Below are positions 37,297 through 47,100 of a stretch of DNA of 64,000 bases, piece by piece (position 1 is the stretch's first letter; each line of letters starts with the position of its first letter). The notes under the pieces are model-generated. The model saw nothing but the letters and a program-made list of their open reading frames with translations, was not told where the DNA came from and ran no database searches. Origin of the DNA: JBKHDT01 sp049974825 (lineage in GTDB: Bacteria > Pseudomonadota > Gammaproteobacteria > Halothiobacillales > Halothiobacillaceae); contig JBNGDJ010000001.1 of the NCBI GenBank assembly GCA_049974825.1, positions 1 through 64,000 of the forward strand. Direction: 5' to 3'. The translations under genes were made by a program, and so were the position numbers.

Positions 37297-38091
37297 TTAC
37301 TGGTTCATCTTGTAGTGCGCTACGACAACTTGGACCTGATTCTCGTCCAGCCCGGCGTCTTCCCCGATACCTTCTTGACCGTAGGCCTGAGTGTTGCTGG
37401 CCTGCCACTGCTGCCCGGGTTGATTCGCGGTCTCGCACGTCGCACCTTCGCGACGGAACATGCCCTCGCACTCATCCGGCTTGCCGTCGATCATCTGATC
37501 CAGGGCGCGGGCCAAGTCGGGCGTCAGCCCAGTGAGCACCATGACATTGCCCGCGCCAGAAGCGGTGTCCGGCTCATTCCACTGGAAGCAGACCTGAACC
37601 TCCTGCGGGTTGCCATTGCTGTCCAGGTACACATAGCGGTCCTCGGAACCCTCGGCGCGGCCCGGCGGCATGCGCACACCCGCCCGCAGCATCAGCTGAC
37701 GCAGGGCAAAATCGCCGTTCACCGTCGTATCCTCCGCGCCACGATCCATGTCCTGCCCTTGAGCCCCCTGGCAGATCGCGGAGGGCTCGTCGACACCCGA
37801 CATATCACGGCCGGAGAGGCTGTCGCCGTTGCCATCGAAATTGGCCCCGTTGACCATCAAGCGCGGCGCGGTCTGATCGTCGCCGAGCGGGACGCCGGTT
37901 CGCTGGTAGTAGGTGTTGTAGGCCACCACCCACTGATCCACGAACTTCTGCTTGATTTTCGAATATTCCGCGTTGCGCTGGACATCCTTGCCGATCATTA
38001 CGGCACCCAGGATCAACCCGATGATCACCAGCACCACGGCCATTTCCACCAGCGTGAAACCGCCGGCACCCCGAATGCGTCTTTGCATCAT
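37297..38091 (-). CDS. Type IV pilin-like protein, first gene of operon
   Basis: Prepilin of 264 residues from ATG at 38091, with leader MMQRRIRGAGG cleaved before FTLVEMAVVLVIIGLI (Glu5). It shares MIGKDVQRNAEYSKI, MPPGRAEGSEDRYVYLD, VQVCFQWNEP and LTPDLARALDQMIDGKPDE with the next gene, so the two are tandem duplicates. An ATG at 38130 would lengthen the leader to 24 residues. As first gene after the regulatory region it is the best candidate for the major subunit. Confidence 0.88.
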   Translation of the reverse strand: MMQRRIRGAGGFTLVEMAVVLVIIGLILGAVMIGKDVQRNAEYSKIKQKFVDQWVVAYNTYYQRTGVPLGDDQTAPRLMVNGANFDGNGDSLSGRDMSGVDEPSAICQGAQGQDMDRGAEDTTVNGDFALRQLMLRAGVRMPPGRAEGSEDRYVYLDSNGNPQEVQVCFQWNEPDTASGAGNVMVLTGLTPDLARALDQMIDGKPDECEGMFRREGATCETANQPGQQWQASNTQAYGQEGIGEDAGLDENQVQVVVAHYKMNQ

Positions 38092-38321
38092 GTCAGTCTC
38101 TTGCCTCCCTCGCAGGGCTGGATTTCGCATTAAACGAACCGAAGTTCATGGACCGGGGACTTGAACGCGCATCCTGCGCGATACTTGTGTTGCACACCCC
38201 TTGAAAAACGCCGCACAAAGCCACAGTTGGCGCTGCTCGGCCACCAAACCCAGTGGTTTGGGCCACGGTACGCCGGGGCATCCATCCCCAACCGGGAACC
38301 TGAAAAATTCCAAAAGAGATT

Positions 38322-38361
38322 CCCTTGCGAAGGGTTCCTTCCCTGGAACCCTTCGCAAGGG
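38322..38361. repeat. Hairpin repeat A
   Basis: CCCTTGCGAAGGGTTCC (38322-38338) pairs perfectly over 17 bp with 38345-38361 around loop TTCCCT. The loop region TTCCTTCCCTGGAA resembles the loops of repeats B and D, so these are diverged members of one family. Confidence 0.8.
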
Positions 38362-38419
38362 GTACTCACGACACTCACGAAAGCGATCGCTGCGTTTTGG
38401 CAGATAGTCCATGACTCAA

Positions 38420-38437
38420 CGTTAACGCAGCGTTAAA
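38420..38437 (-). promoter_or_regulatory. Heptamer direct repeat 1 (candidate activator site)
   Basis: CGTTAACGCAGCGTTAAA contains CGTTAAC and CGTTAAA starting 11 bp apart (7-bp unit, 4-bp spacer). SARP/BTAD regulators are known to bind heptamer direct repeats with this 11-bp period next to the -35 region. A gene of that family ends 442 bp away. The inner bases also form TTAACGC-A-GCGTTAA, an inverted repeat, so a dimer site is an alternative. Confidence 0.5.
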
Positions 38438-38474
38438 AAGCCAAAGACGCCGTCGCCGCCGGCCAGCCGGGATG

Positions 38475-38522
38475 ACAGCCTTGCCGAAGAACTCCTTCCC
38501 TGAAATTCTTCGGCAAGGCTGT
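38475..38522. repeat. Hairpin repeat B
   Basis: ACAGCCTTGCCGAAGAA (38475-38491) pairs over 17 bp with 38506-38522. Its stem (CCTTGCCGAAG) and loop (CTCCTTCCCTGAAA) are alignable with repeat A, showing common origin with compensating changes in the arms. Confidence 0.8.
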
Positions 38523-38537
38523 CGGGGCTTGCAAGGC

Positions 38538-38593
38538 CCTGTGGTCATTCCGGGCAAGGCCCGTCCCTGCGCCAGGCCCGGAATGACCACAGG
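38538..38593. repeat. Hairpin repeat C
   Basis: CCTGTGGTCATTCCGGGC (38538-38555) pairs over 18 bp with 38576-38593 around a 20-nt loop. The GTCATTCCGGG core is like the palindromic extragenic elements common in proteobacterial genomes. Confidence 0.8.
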
Positions 38594-38606
38594 CTCGTCA
38601 ATCGAG

Positions 38607-38660
38607 ATTCGCCGCCGGATTCCTTCCCGAAACCGACAGATCCGGTGCCGAACGGCGAAT
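38607..38660. repeat. Hairpin repeat D
   Basis: ATTCGCCG (38607-38614) pairs with CGGCGAAT (38653-38660), and CCGGAT (38615-38620) with ATCCGG (38640-38645); a 7-nt bulge separates the two stems on one side. The loop begins TCCTTCCCGAAA, matching the loop core of repeats A and B. Confidence 0.7.
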
Positions 38661-38683
38661 AGGTGGGGATTCTGTGGGGGAAT

Positions 38684-38701
38684 CGTTAACCGAGCGTTAA
38701 C
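38684..38701 (-). promoter_or_regulatory. Heptamer direct repeat 2 (candidate activator site)
   Basis: CGTTAACCGAGCGTTAAC is two exact CGTTAAC heptamers 11 bp apart. It matches site 1 in 14 of 18 positions. On the minus strand, CAGAAT follows 9 bp after the repeat, which would fit a -10 element in the arrangement used by SARP-activated promoters, though the match to consensus is weak. Confidence 0.5.
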
Positions 38702-38850
38702 GGGCAGCAGGAAGCAGCCACATCAGGGGTGGGAAGGGCTCAGGCAGTGAACGATAAGAAACGCGACAAAACGAAAAAATGAGCAAAATCAGCGCACTAT
38801 ACTGGACAAAAGAGGAGGCCCACGATTACCCCCGGCGCAAGCCCGAGCAA

Positions 38851-38866
38851 CAGCCGCCTGCGGCTG
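38851..38866 (-). terminator. Small hairpin after the regulator gene
   Basis: CAGCCGC (38851-38857) pairs with GCGGCTG (38860-38866). It lies 12 bp beyond the stop of the regulator on the minus strand. No T run follows, so it may be only a 3'-end stabiliser or a weak terminator. Confidence 0.35.
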
Positions 38867-38878
38867 GACAGCGCCATC

Positions 38879-41800
38879 TCAATCCCGGTGAATCACCGCA
38901 GCGGGCCGCTCTTCCATAAACAGTTCAAGACCCGCATTTCCCTGGTCGCGCGCCATCGCCTCGGCCTCAGCAAGAGCCTCGCCGGCCCGGGCCTGATCGC
39001 CCCGGGCGCGATGGTACTCCGCGTCCATCGCGTGCAGCATGGGCCAGAAGGCGCGATCGCCACTGTAGCGACCGGCATCGAAGGCCTGGTCGATGTGGTG
39101 CTTCATAACCTCACGCTTTCCAGTCAGGCGTGCAGCGTCGGCCACAATCCAGTGGAAGATGCCGGCCACTGCGGGCAAGGCCTGCATGCACATGGCTACC
39201 GATCGCTGCAGTGGCTCAAGTGCCAACTGCCCGTGACTTGCCGCGTCGGACCAGCCTTCCAGCAACAGGGCGGATGCCTGCCACAGGAAAAGATCGTTTT
39301 GCTCGGCCAGCTGGCGGACTTGGCGCGCTTGAGCGCGAACTCGATCAGGCTGGCGGGACATAAAGGCCAGAACGCCCGAGAAGGTCAGGGTGTAGCAGAG
39401 CATGTGCGGATGCCCCAGCCGCTGGGCCCGCTCGGCATTCAACCGGGCATGACGGTCCGCCTCTTCGGGCCGGCCGGTAAACCAGCAGACCCAGGAGAGA
39501 AAGGCGCGTGCCGTAATGCCGGAGTCCTCGCCGTAACGACTGATCAGCGTGGCCGGGGCATGATCGCGCACCAGTTGCAGACAACGGTTCAGGTAGGTTT
39601 CGGCCTGCGCAAACCGGCCGAACCAGACCAGGTTGTTGCCCATGGCCGAGCAGGCCAGCAGCAAATGCTCGTCACTGCCCGTGCGCTGGGCCTCCTCCAG
39701 AAGACGCTGGGCCGGAAGGGCGGGGTCCTGTTCGTCTTCGGGCGCCCGCCCGCCGCCCCAGATTCCCCACAGCACGGGGAAGACATCCGGCGCCGAATCG
39801 AGCCGCCCATGCAGACGAAGCGCATGGCTGAAGGCAGCGCGGGCCTCGGGGCTGCCGTATCCCCGATAGGCCAGGAGAATAAAGCCCCGGCACGCCTCGA
39901 TCTCGAAGGACAGCGCATCCCGACGCGCCTCGGGGCACAGCGGCAAGAGCCGGCGCGCCCTGTCCACCAGCGTCACAGCCTGCGCGTACTCGCCACGACC
40001 GCGGGCCCGGTTGGCCGCCATTACCCAGGTCCGGACCGCGCGCGGCCACTGATGAGCCTTCTCGGCATGGTGGGCGATTTCCCCAAGGCGCTCGCTGGCC
40101 GATTCCTGCCACGGGCCGTCGAAGGCGTCGAGTACCCGGGCATGCCAGAATACGCGTTCGTCCGGCTCCAGCGAAGCGTAGGCCGCCTCCCGGATCAGGG
40201 CATGCCGAAACTGCAGAACATCGGCGCCCTCCTCCTCATCCCGGACAAACAAGTCCGAGCCGGCCAGCACGAGCCAGTGGGATTCACAGTCCACCGATTC
40301 TCCGGCCAGGCATTCGACCTCATCTCGGCAGAAGCGCCGACCGAGGACGCTGGCAACCCGTGCGAGCACGGCGGCATGGCCCAGCCCGTCAAGCCTTTCA
40401 AGAAGCAGGCCGTGAAGCGACGCGGGCGCTGCCCCGCCGTCCCCGAAACCTTGCCAGTGCGCCGCGATTTCTTCAAGATAAAGAGCATTGCCGTCACCAA
40501 GCTCCAACAGCCGGCTGTCGGCATCCTCCGGCGCCCCGCGACGCAGCAGGTGCTTGCGCAGAAGGGTCCGGGCCTGCGGCCGGGGCAGCGGCGCGAGACT
40601 CAGGATCAGGTCAACCGGCAGATGCTCCGGCGTCTTGCGACTGGTCACGAGCAGGCCAACCCGAGGAGGCAGGCTGTCGGCCAGACCGGCCAGCAGCTCC
40701 TGGCTGATCGCATCCAGCCAGTGGGCATCCTCAAGAATCAACAGCAGGGGCATGCGCCCGGCAAGCCCCCGGAACATCCGCCCCAGCAACCGCTGAAGCC
40801 GCTGGGGTGACAGCGGCACATCACGCGCCAGCTGGTCTTCTTCGGCGGAAAGATCCAGCAGGCGCTCGAAATCGCCGGCCAACTCGGACAGGCCCAGTCG
40901 CTGCATCCGCTCGGCAAGTCGCGCCCGGGCCTCGCCCCGGCTGTGCGTCGCGCGAATCCCCGCGTAACGGGCGATGGCATCAATCAGGGCGCCATAGGCG
41001 TGGTTGGCCCGCTCCGGTCGGCAGATGACCTGTCGGACCGCAACGCCCTCCGGCAAGACGCGCTGCACCAGCTCCATGCCCAGGCGGGTCTTGCCGATGC
41101 CGGCTTCGCCCTCGACCCAAGCCAGGCCCGCACCACCGTCCCGGATCGGCGTCCACCACTGTTCGAGCTCCCGCAACTCCCTGTCCCGCCCCACCAGAGG
41201 CACCAGTGGCTGGCCCAGCCCGGTCGCCGGTTCCCAGAACGCAATCGGCGCATGCAGTTCGTAGACCTGTTCAGTTATCCGACTGTATCGAAGACCTCGA
41301 GCCAGGCGTACCGGCAGGGCCGTGACCAACGTGTCGTCGACAAGCAAACGATTGGAGCCTGCCTGCCGCGCCAGATCCAGCGCCCTGCGCAAGAGTTGCC
41401 CGCGCACGTCGGCGCGACGGCCCTGATCGCTGACCGACCAGCCCATGCTGACGCCCAGCCCGGTGGCGTCCGGCATCTCCGCCAGGATCGACTGGCAGGC
41501 AGACAGTGCACGGCGGGTCTGCGTTTCCGAGGCCATGGGATAGCCGAAATAGCCCACGACCTCCCCTGTCGGCGCCCAGTCAGCCGTGGCCCCGAAACCG
41601 CGAAAAAGTGCGGTCAGCTTGTGCCGAAGCATGTCCAGCTCGGCCGGGCGGGCCGCCCCTTCCACGGGGTCGAGCGTGGCGGCGACCACCGTCAGCCAGC
41701 GCTTGACGTATTGCGGCCCACCCTGGGCTACCGGCTCAACCGGACTGGCCGGCACGATCGAATCGTCGGTCTGTGACAGGCGCTGCACCAAAGCAACGAT

Positions 41801-42517
41801 ATCCGGGGCCGGCTCGAGATCCAGCTCGGCCTTCAGGGCCTGCTCATGCTGGCGAAACAGCGTGCGTCCCAGGCTGGTCTGCCCGGTCTGTAGTGCCAGG
41901 TTGAGGGCAACTTGACAGGCTTCGTGATCATCAGGCGCCAGCGAGAGCCACCGCTGCACCGCCTCCAGCGCCTTGCTGTCGCGTCCCTGTGCGACCGCCG
42001 TCCTGGTGACCTGCCCGGCTGCCGCCGAAGCGGCCTGGCGCAAACGCATCCGCTCGCCGTCTAGCCAGAGCATGAAGTCGAGTGCGTCCTCGAGCATGAA
42101 ATCCGGCAACAGCTCGCCGCCGTAGGCATCCAACACCTGTTGCCAGTGCTCGGGGCCGGCGTGTTCGTCCACTTGCCGACTGGCCTGTTCGAATTCCCAG
42201 ACATCGACCCGGCCCATGCCGGCCGGCTGAAGACGAATGCTGCTTCGGTCGCTGACCAGAACCCGTCCATCCGCGTCACGCAACAGTTTGCGCAGTTCGA
42301 ACAGGCTGCGCCTGAGATTGACGCGCGGGTCACTGCAGGACTCCGGCCAGAGCAACTCGGCCAGGTATTCGCGGCGCAGGGCGCGCCCGGGATGGAACAA
42401 AAGAAAGACCAGCAGGGCGAGACACTTGTCGTAAGGCGGGTCGACACGCTGGCCATCAACCTCAAGACGCCAGCGCTTCATCAGCGAGATTTCGATCCGG
42501 GAGACGCTTTCTGTCAT
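38879..42517 (-). CDS. SARP/BTAD-type regulator with cyclase-like, AAA and TPR-like regions
   Basis: Cytosolic regulator of 1212 residues. The N-terminal OmpR-like winged helix (about 1-105; ALRREYLAELLWPES, VNLRRSLFELRKLL) is followed by a bacterial transcriptional activation domain (about 110-250), as in AfsR/SARP proteins. Residues about 270-415 resemble a class III nucleotide cyclase homology domain (EVVGYFGYPMAS, GVSMGWSV) but lack obvious metal-binding Asp residues, so it is probably inactive. An AAA/NACHT-like ATPase follows (LVGRDREL; Walker A GEAGIGKT near 473), then a helical TPR-like C-terminus. It lies directly upstream of the pilus operon, which has heptamer repeats of the type such factors bind. 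Confidence 0.85.
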   Translation of the reverse strand: MTESVSRIEISLMKRWRLEVDGQRVDPPYDKCLALLVFLLFHPGRALRREYLAELLWPESCSDPRVNLRRSLFELRKLLRDADGRVLVSDRSSIRLQPAGMGRVDVWEFEQASRQVDEHAGPEHWQQVLDAYGGELLPDFMLEDALDFMLWLDGERMRLRQAASAAAGQVTRTAVAQGRDSKALEAVQRWLSLAPDDHEACQVALNLALQTGQTSLGRTLFRQHEQALKAELDLEPAPDIVALVQRLSQTDDSIVPASPVEPVAQGGPQYVKRWLTVVAATLDPVEGAARPAELDMLRHKLTALFRGFGATADWAPTGEVVGYFGYPMASETQTRRALSACQSILAEMPDATGLGVSMGWSVSDQGRRADVRGQLLRRALDLARQAGSNRLLVDDTLVTALPVRLARGLRYSRITEQVYELHAPIAFWEPATGLGQPLVPLVGRDRELRELEQWWTPIRDGGAGLAWVEGEAGIGKTRLGMELVQRVLPEGVAVRQVICRPERANHAYGALIDAIARYAGIRATHSRGEARARLAERMQRLGLSELAGDFERLLDLSAEEDQLARDVPLSPQRLQRLLGRMFRGLAGRMPLLLILEDAHWLDAISQELLAGLADSLPPRVGLLVTSRKTPEHLPVDLILSLAPLPRPQARTLLRKHLLRRGAPEDADSRLLELGDGNALYLEEIAAHWQGFGDGGAAPASLHGLLLERLDGLGHAAVLARVASVLGRRFCRDEVECLAGESVDCESHWLVLAGSDLFVRDEEEGADVLQFRHALIREAAYASLEPDERVFWHARVLDAFDGPWQESASERLGEIAHHAEKAHQWPRAVRTWVMAANRARGRGEYAQAVTLVDRARRLLPLCPEARRDALSFEIEACRGFILLAYRGYGSPEARAAFSHALRLHGRLDSAPDVFPVLWGIWGGGRAPEDEQDPALPAQRLLEEAQRTGSDEHLLLACSAMGNNLVWFGRFAQAETYLNRCLQLVRDHAPATLISRYGEDSGITARAFLSWVCWFTGRPEEADRHARLNAERAQRLGHPHMLCYTLTFSGVLAFMSRQPDRVRAQARQVRQLAEQNDLFLWQASALLLEGWSDAASHGQLALEPLQRSVAMCMQALPAVAGIFHWIVADAARLTGKREVMKHHIDQAFDAGRYSGDRAFWPMLHAMDAEYHRARGDQARAGEALAEAEAMARDQGNAGLELFMEERPAAVIHRD

Positions 42518-42566
42518 CGCTTCAGGTCAGGCGCACAAACACGGTGGGAGCGGCGTGTAACATTCA

Positions 42567-43985
<1,419 letters not shown>

Positions 43986-44043
43986 GGGCAATCCGGCGTG
44001 ATAAGGGGCATGGCGACAACGATGGCAGGCACGGCCCAAGCCA

Positions 44044-44095
44044 GCGATTCTGGCCGGAGCCATGGACGCGCGGGCCGAGCGCCGACCAGAATCGC
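44044..44095. repeat. Inverted repeat between the two cyclase genes
   Basis: GCGATTCTGG (44044-44053) pairs with CCAGAATCGC (44086-44095) across a 32-nt GC-rich loop. It lies 75 bp after the stop of the PAS cyclase gene on the minus strand and may be part of its 3' end. No T run is seen. Confidence 0.45.
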
Positions 44096-44169
44096 GAAAG
44101 CCCGGACGCAACCATTCGATCATATCAGACTGCCCGCCGGAAGGCCGACAACAGGAAGTAACGTGCGAA

Positions 44170-47100
44170 TCAGGCGCCGGGCAGGTCCGCGCCATCCGGC
44201 GCCTGCCAGTGCACGCGGTTTCTACCCGAGCTCTTGGCTCGGTAAAGCGCCTCGTCCGCGCGGGCCAGCGCCGCCTCGACATTGGATTCTTCGGGGAGGA
44301 CGCTCGTGCCGCCCACGCTGACCGTGATGGCCATATCCCGGTGAAGATCGGACCAAAGCGCCGAGGCCACGGCCGCCCGGAACCGCTCGGCAATCTGCCG
44401 GGCACCTCGGCTGTCGGTATCCGGCAGCAGCACCGCGAATTCCTCGCCGCCCAGCCGCCCGGGCAGGTCACTGCGGCGGAAGGTGCTCCGGCACAAGGCG
44501 GCAAAGCGGCGCAGCACCTCGTCCCCTGTGGCATGACCGAAACGGTCGTTGACTTCCTTGAAGTGATCCAGGTCCAGCATGAGCACCGCAAGCGGGCTCG
44601 ACTGCCGGCGCATCCGGTGGATTTCCGTTTCGGCCCGGGCCATGAATTCGCGCCGGTTGGCCAACCCGGTCAGCTCGTCGGTACTGGCCAGATCGCGAAG
44701 CCGCGCCTCGGCCTGCTTGAGCTCGGTAATATCCGAAAAGACGCAGACCGCGCCCTCGATTCGCTCCACCCCGATGGGCGTCACGGACAGGCGCACCGGA
44801 AAGCGTGTACCGTCGGCCCTCAGGAATTCGTCCTGGACAGCCTGACGCGGCCGCCCGTCAACCAGCACCCGGGGCCAGCCCTCGTCCGGCATGGCCGGCG
44901 CTTCCCCACGGAACAGCCCTAGCACATGCCGACCGACCACCGCATCCGCGCCCAGCCGCAGCATGGTCAGTGCCGCCGGGTTCGCGAAACGCACCCGGCC
45001 TTCATCGTCCATCCCGACAATACCCTCGCCGGCCGTTTCCAGGATCAGGGCGTTCTCCCGGCTGACTTCAAGCACGGCGCGCTCGGCGCGCTTGCGCTCG
45101 GTAATGTCCTGCACAGTACCCACGACACCCGTGGGCGCACCCTCTGCATCGCGGCGCACCTCGGCCTCGACAATCACCTCCTTGACCCGGCCAAGTGGCG
45201 ACAGCAGCCGGAACTCGAACCGGTATTCCCGGGTGCCCGCCAGAGCCTCCTGGATGATTCGCTCGACGCGCGGACGATCCTCGGGATGGACATGTTCAAG
45301 GAACAGTTCGCCGCTGGGCACAACGGATCGCGGCGGCAAATCGAAGATCCGGAAGGTCTCGTCAGTCCAACGCACTGCGCCGGATGGCACGTCCCATTCC
45401 CAGCTGCCAACATGGGCCAGGCGCTGGGCATGCTCCAGCCTGCGGCCATTCTCGCGAAGCTGATCCAGCAGGCGGCGCTCGTCGGTCATGTCGATCGACA
45501 GCCCCACCAGCAAATCGACCGCTCCGACTTCATTGCGCACCGGCGTCAGCAGCGTGCTCCAGACGCGCCGGCCACCGGGCAGCACCAGCTCCTCGACATA
45601 GCGCAGTACCTCGCCGCTCTCCCAGCACTGGCTGTACTGCCCGCAGACGTAGGCCGCCGTCTCCGGGTCAAGCAGCTCCTGCGGGCGACTGTCCCGCAAA
45701 CGCTCGGAGGGCATGCCGGTTGCGCGGGCATGTTCGGGGTTGCTGCCGCGATAGCGAAAGGCGCCCTGCTCATCCCGTCCGACCAGGAAGATCGCCTCCT
45801 GGACGTGTTCGAAAATGCTTCGGTACAGCCGCTCGTTGCGTTCCAGCTCCTGTTCGATGCGCACCCGGTCGCTGACATCCCGGGAAGCGGTCTGGATCCC
45901 CTCCGGCTCGCCGCCTGAGCCCAGCACCGGCGCGGCACGGGTTTCCAGCCAGCACCAGCTGCCATCCCGCCGGCGGATCCGATAGGTGATTTCGCTGGCC
46001 TGCCCGGCCAGTACCTGTGCCTGGCTCTCGTCGCGAATCCGGTCAGCGTCATCCGGGTGGAACAGCGTGTAGGGGTCCTGCCCGATCAAATCCCCAGGCG
46101 CGTAGCCCAGAAGCGCAGTCACCGAGGGGGACACATAGGTGTAACGTCCGCTCAGATCGTGCAGGCAGATCAGGTCAGTCATGTTTTCCGCCATCAGGCG
46201 GAACAGCCGTTCACGCTCGGCCAGGGCCTCCTGGGCAGCCACCTGCTTGCTGACATCGTGCTGGAAGACCACCACCCGCTCGAGATTTCCGTCCTCGTCG
46301 AGCACCGGCGCGACCGATTCCAGCGACCAGTAGAGACTGCCGTCCTCACGTCGTGAGAGCAGTTCACCCCGCCAGATTCGCCCCTCGGCCAGGTGGTGCT
46401 TGAGCTCGGGAATTGCCGCCTGGTCACTGTGCGGCCCGACAAACAGCTCGTCCGGGTGCCGCCCCAGCACATCGGCTTCGCTGTAACCGGTCTGGCGCTG
46501 AAACTGAGGGTTGACCGCGATAATCTGCAGATTTCCGTCGAGCACCATCACGGAATCCGGGGCCGAATCAAACAGCGAACTGCTGAAACGCTCGGAACTG
46601 TCCAGCGCCTCCCGACTGGCCGCCACCTCGCTTTCGAGGCCGCGCACCGCCCGGCGCAGCAGCAGGCCCATCACGAACAGGGCCAGCAGGAAGCTGACCG
46701 CCGCCAGCGCCGCCCCGCCGGCCATGCGATCGAGGTGAGTGCGCATCATGTTCGTGCGATCCGAGAACAGCAGGATGCTGCCCACCGGCCCCACTTCGGC
46801 CCCCTCGGGCGCGAAGGTCGCAAGCGGGACGCGCACCACTGACAGCCAGCGCCCGTCGATGTCCAGCAGGCGGAAGTCACCCGGCGCGATCTCGCCCGGG
46901 TTGTCCAGCGTACGCAGCCAGTCGCGCGTGGTTTCGTCTGTCACGGCCTCAATGTAGCAGCGACAGTTTTCCATGGACTCCAGGCCATGACGCCGGATAT
47001 GGCTTTCCCAGGTCACGCCCTCGACATGTTCGGCGCGCAGCAGGACGGCCATGCGCGCATCGAAGCGGCGCGACAGCTGAAGCAGCAGTTCGGAAAAGCT

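Larger units (their letters stand above)
38092..38878. other. Non-coding regulatory region before the pilus operon
   Basis: No credible gene in 787 bp. It holds four hairpin repeats (38322-38361, 38475-38522, 38538-38593, 38607-38660), two heptamer-pair motifs (38420-38437, 38684-38701) and a small hairpin after the regulator (38851-38866). A partial copy of the nadA/tolA-type hairpin core GCACAAAGCCA lies near 38213-38223. The region is expected to contain the minus-strand promoter of the pilus operon, since all genes from 38091 to 19570 run away from it. Confidence 0.75.

Noticed and set aside
38322..38660. A CRISPR array or an insertion sequence in the hairpin-rich region.
   Set aside because: The repeats differ from one another, spacing is irregular, and no transposase or cas gene is adjacent.
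43986..44591. An upstream extension of the globin-coupled cyclase (frame open to 44591).
   Set aside because: The extra 200 residues overlap the GGDEF domain of the neighbouring gene in another frame and have low-quality composition. The globin domain begins at the ATG at 43985.
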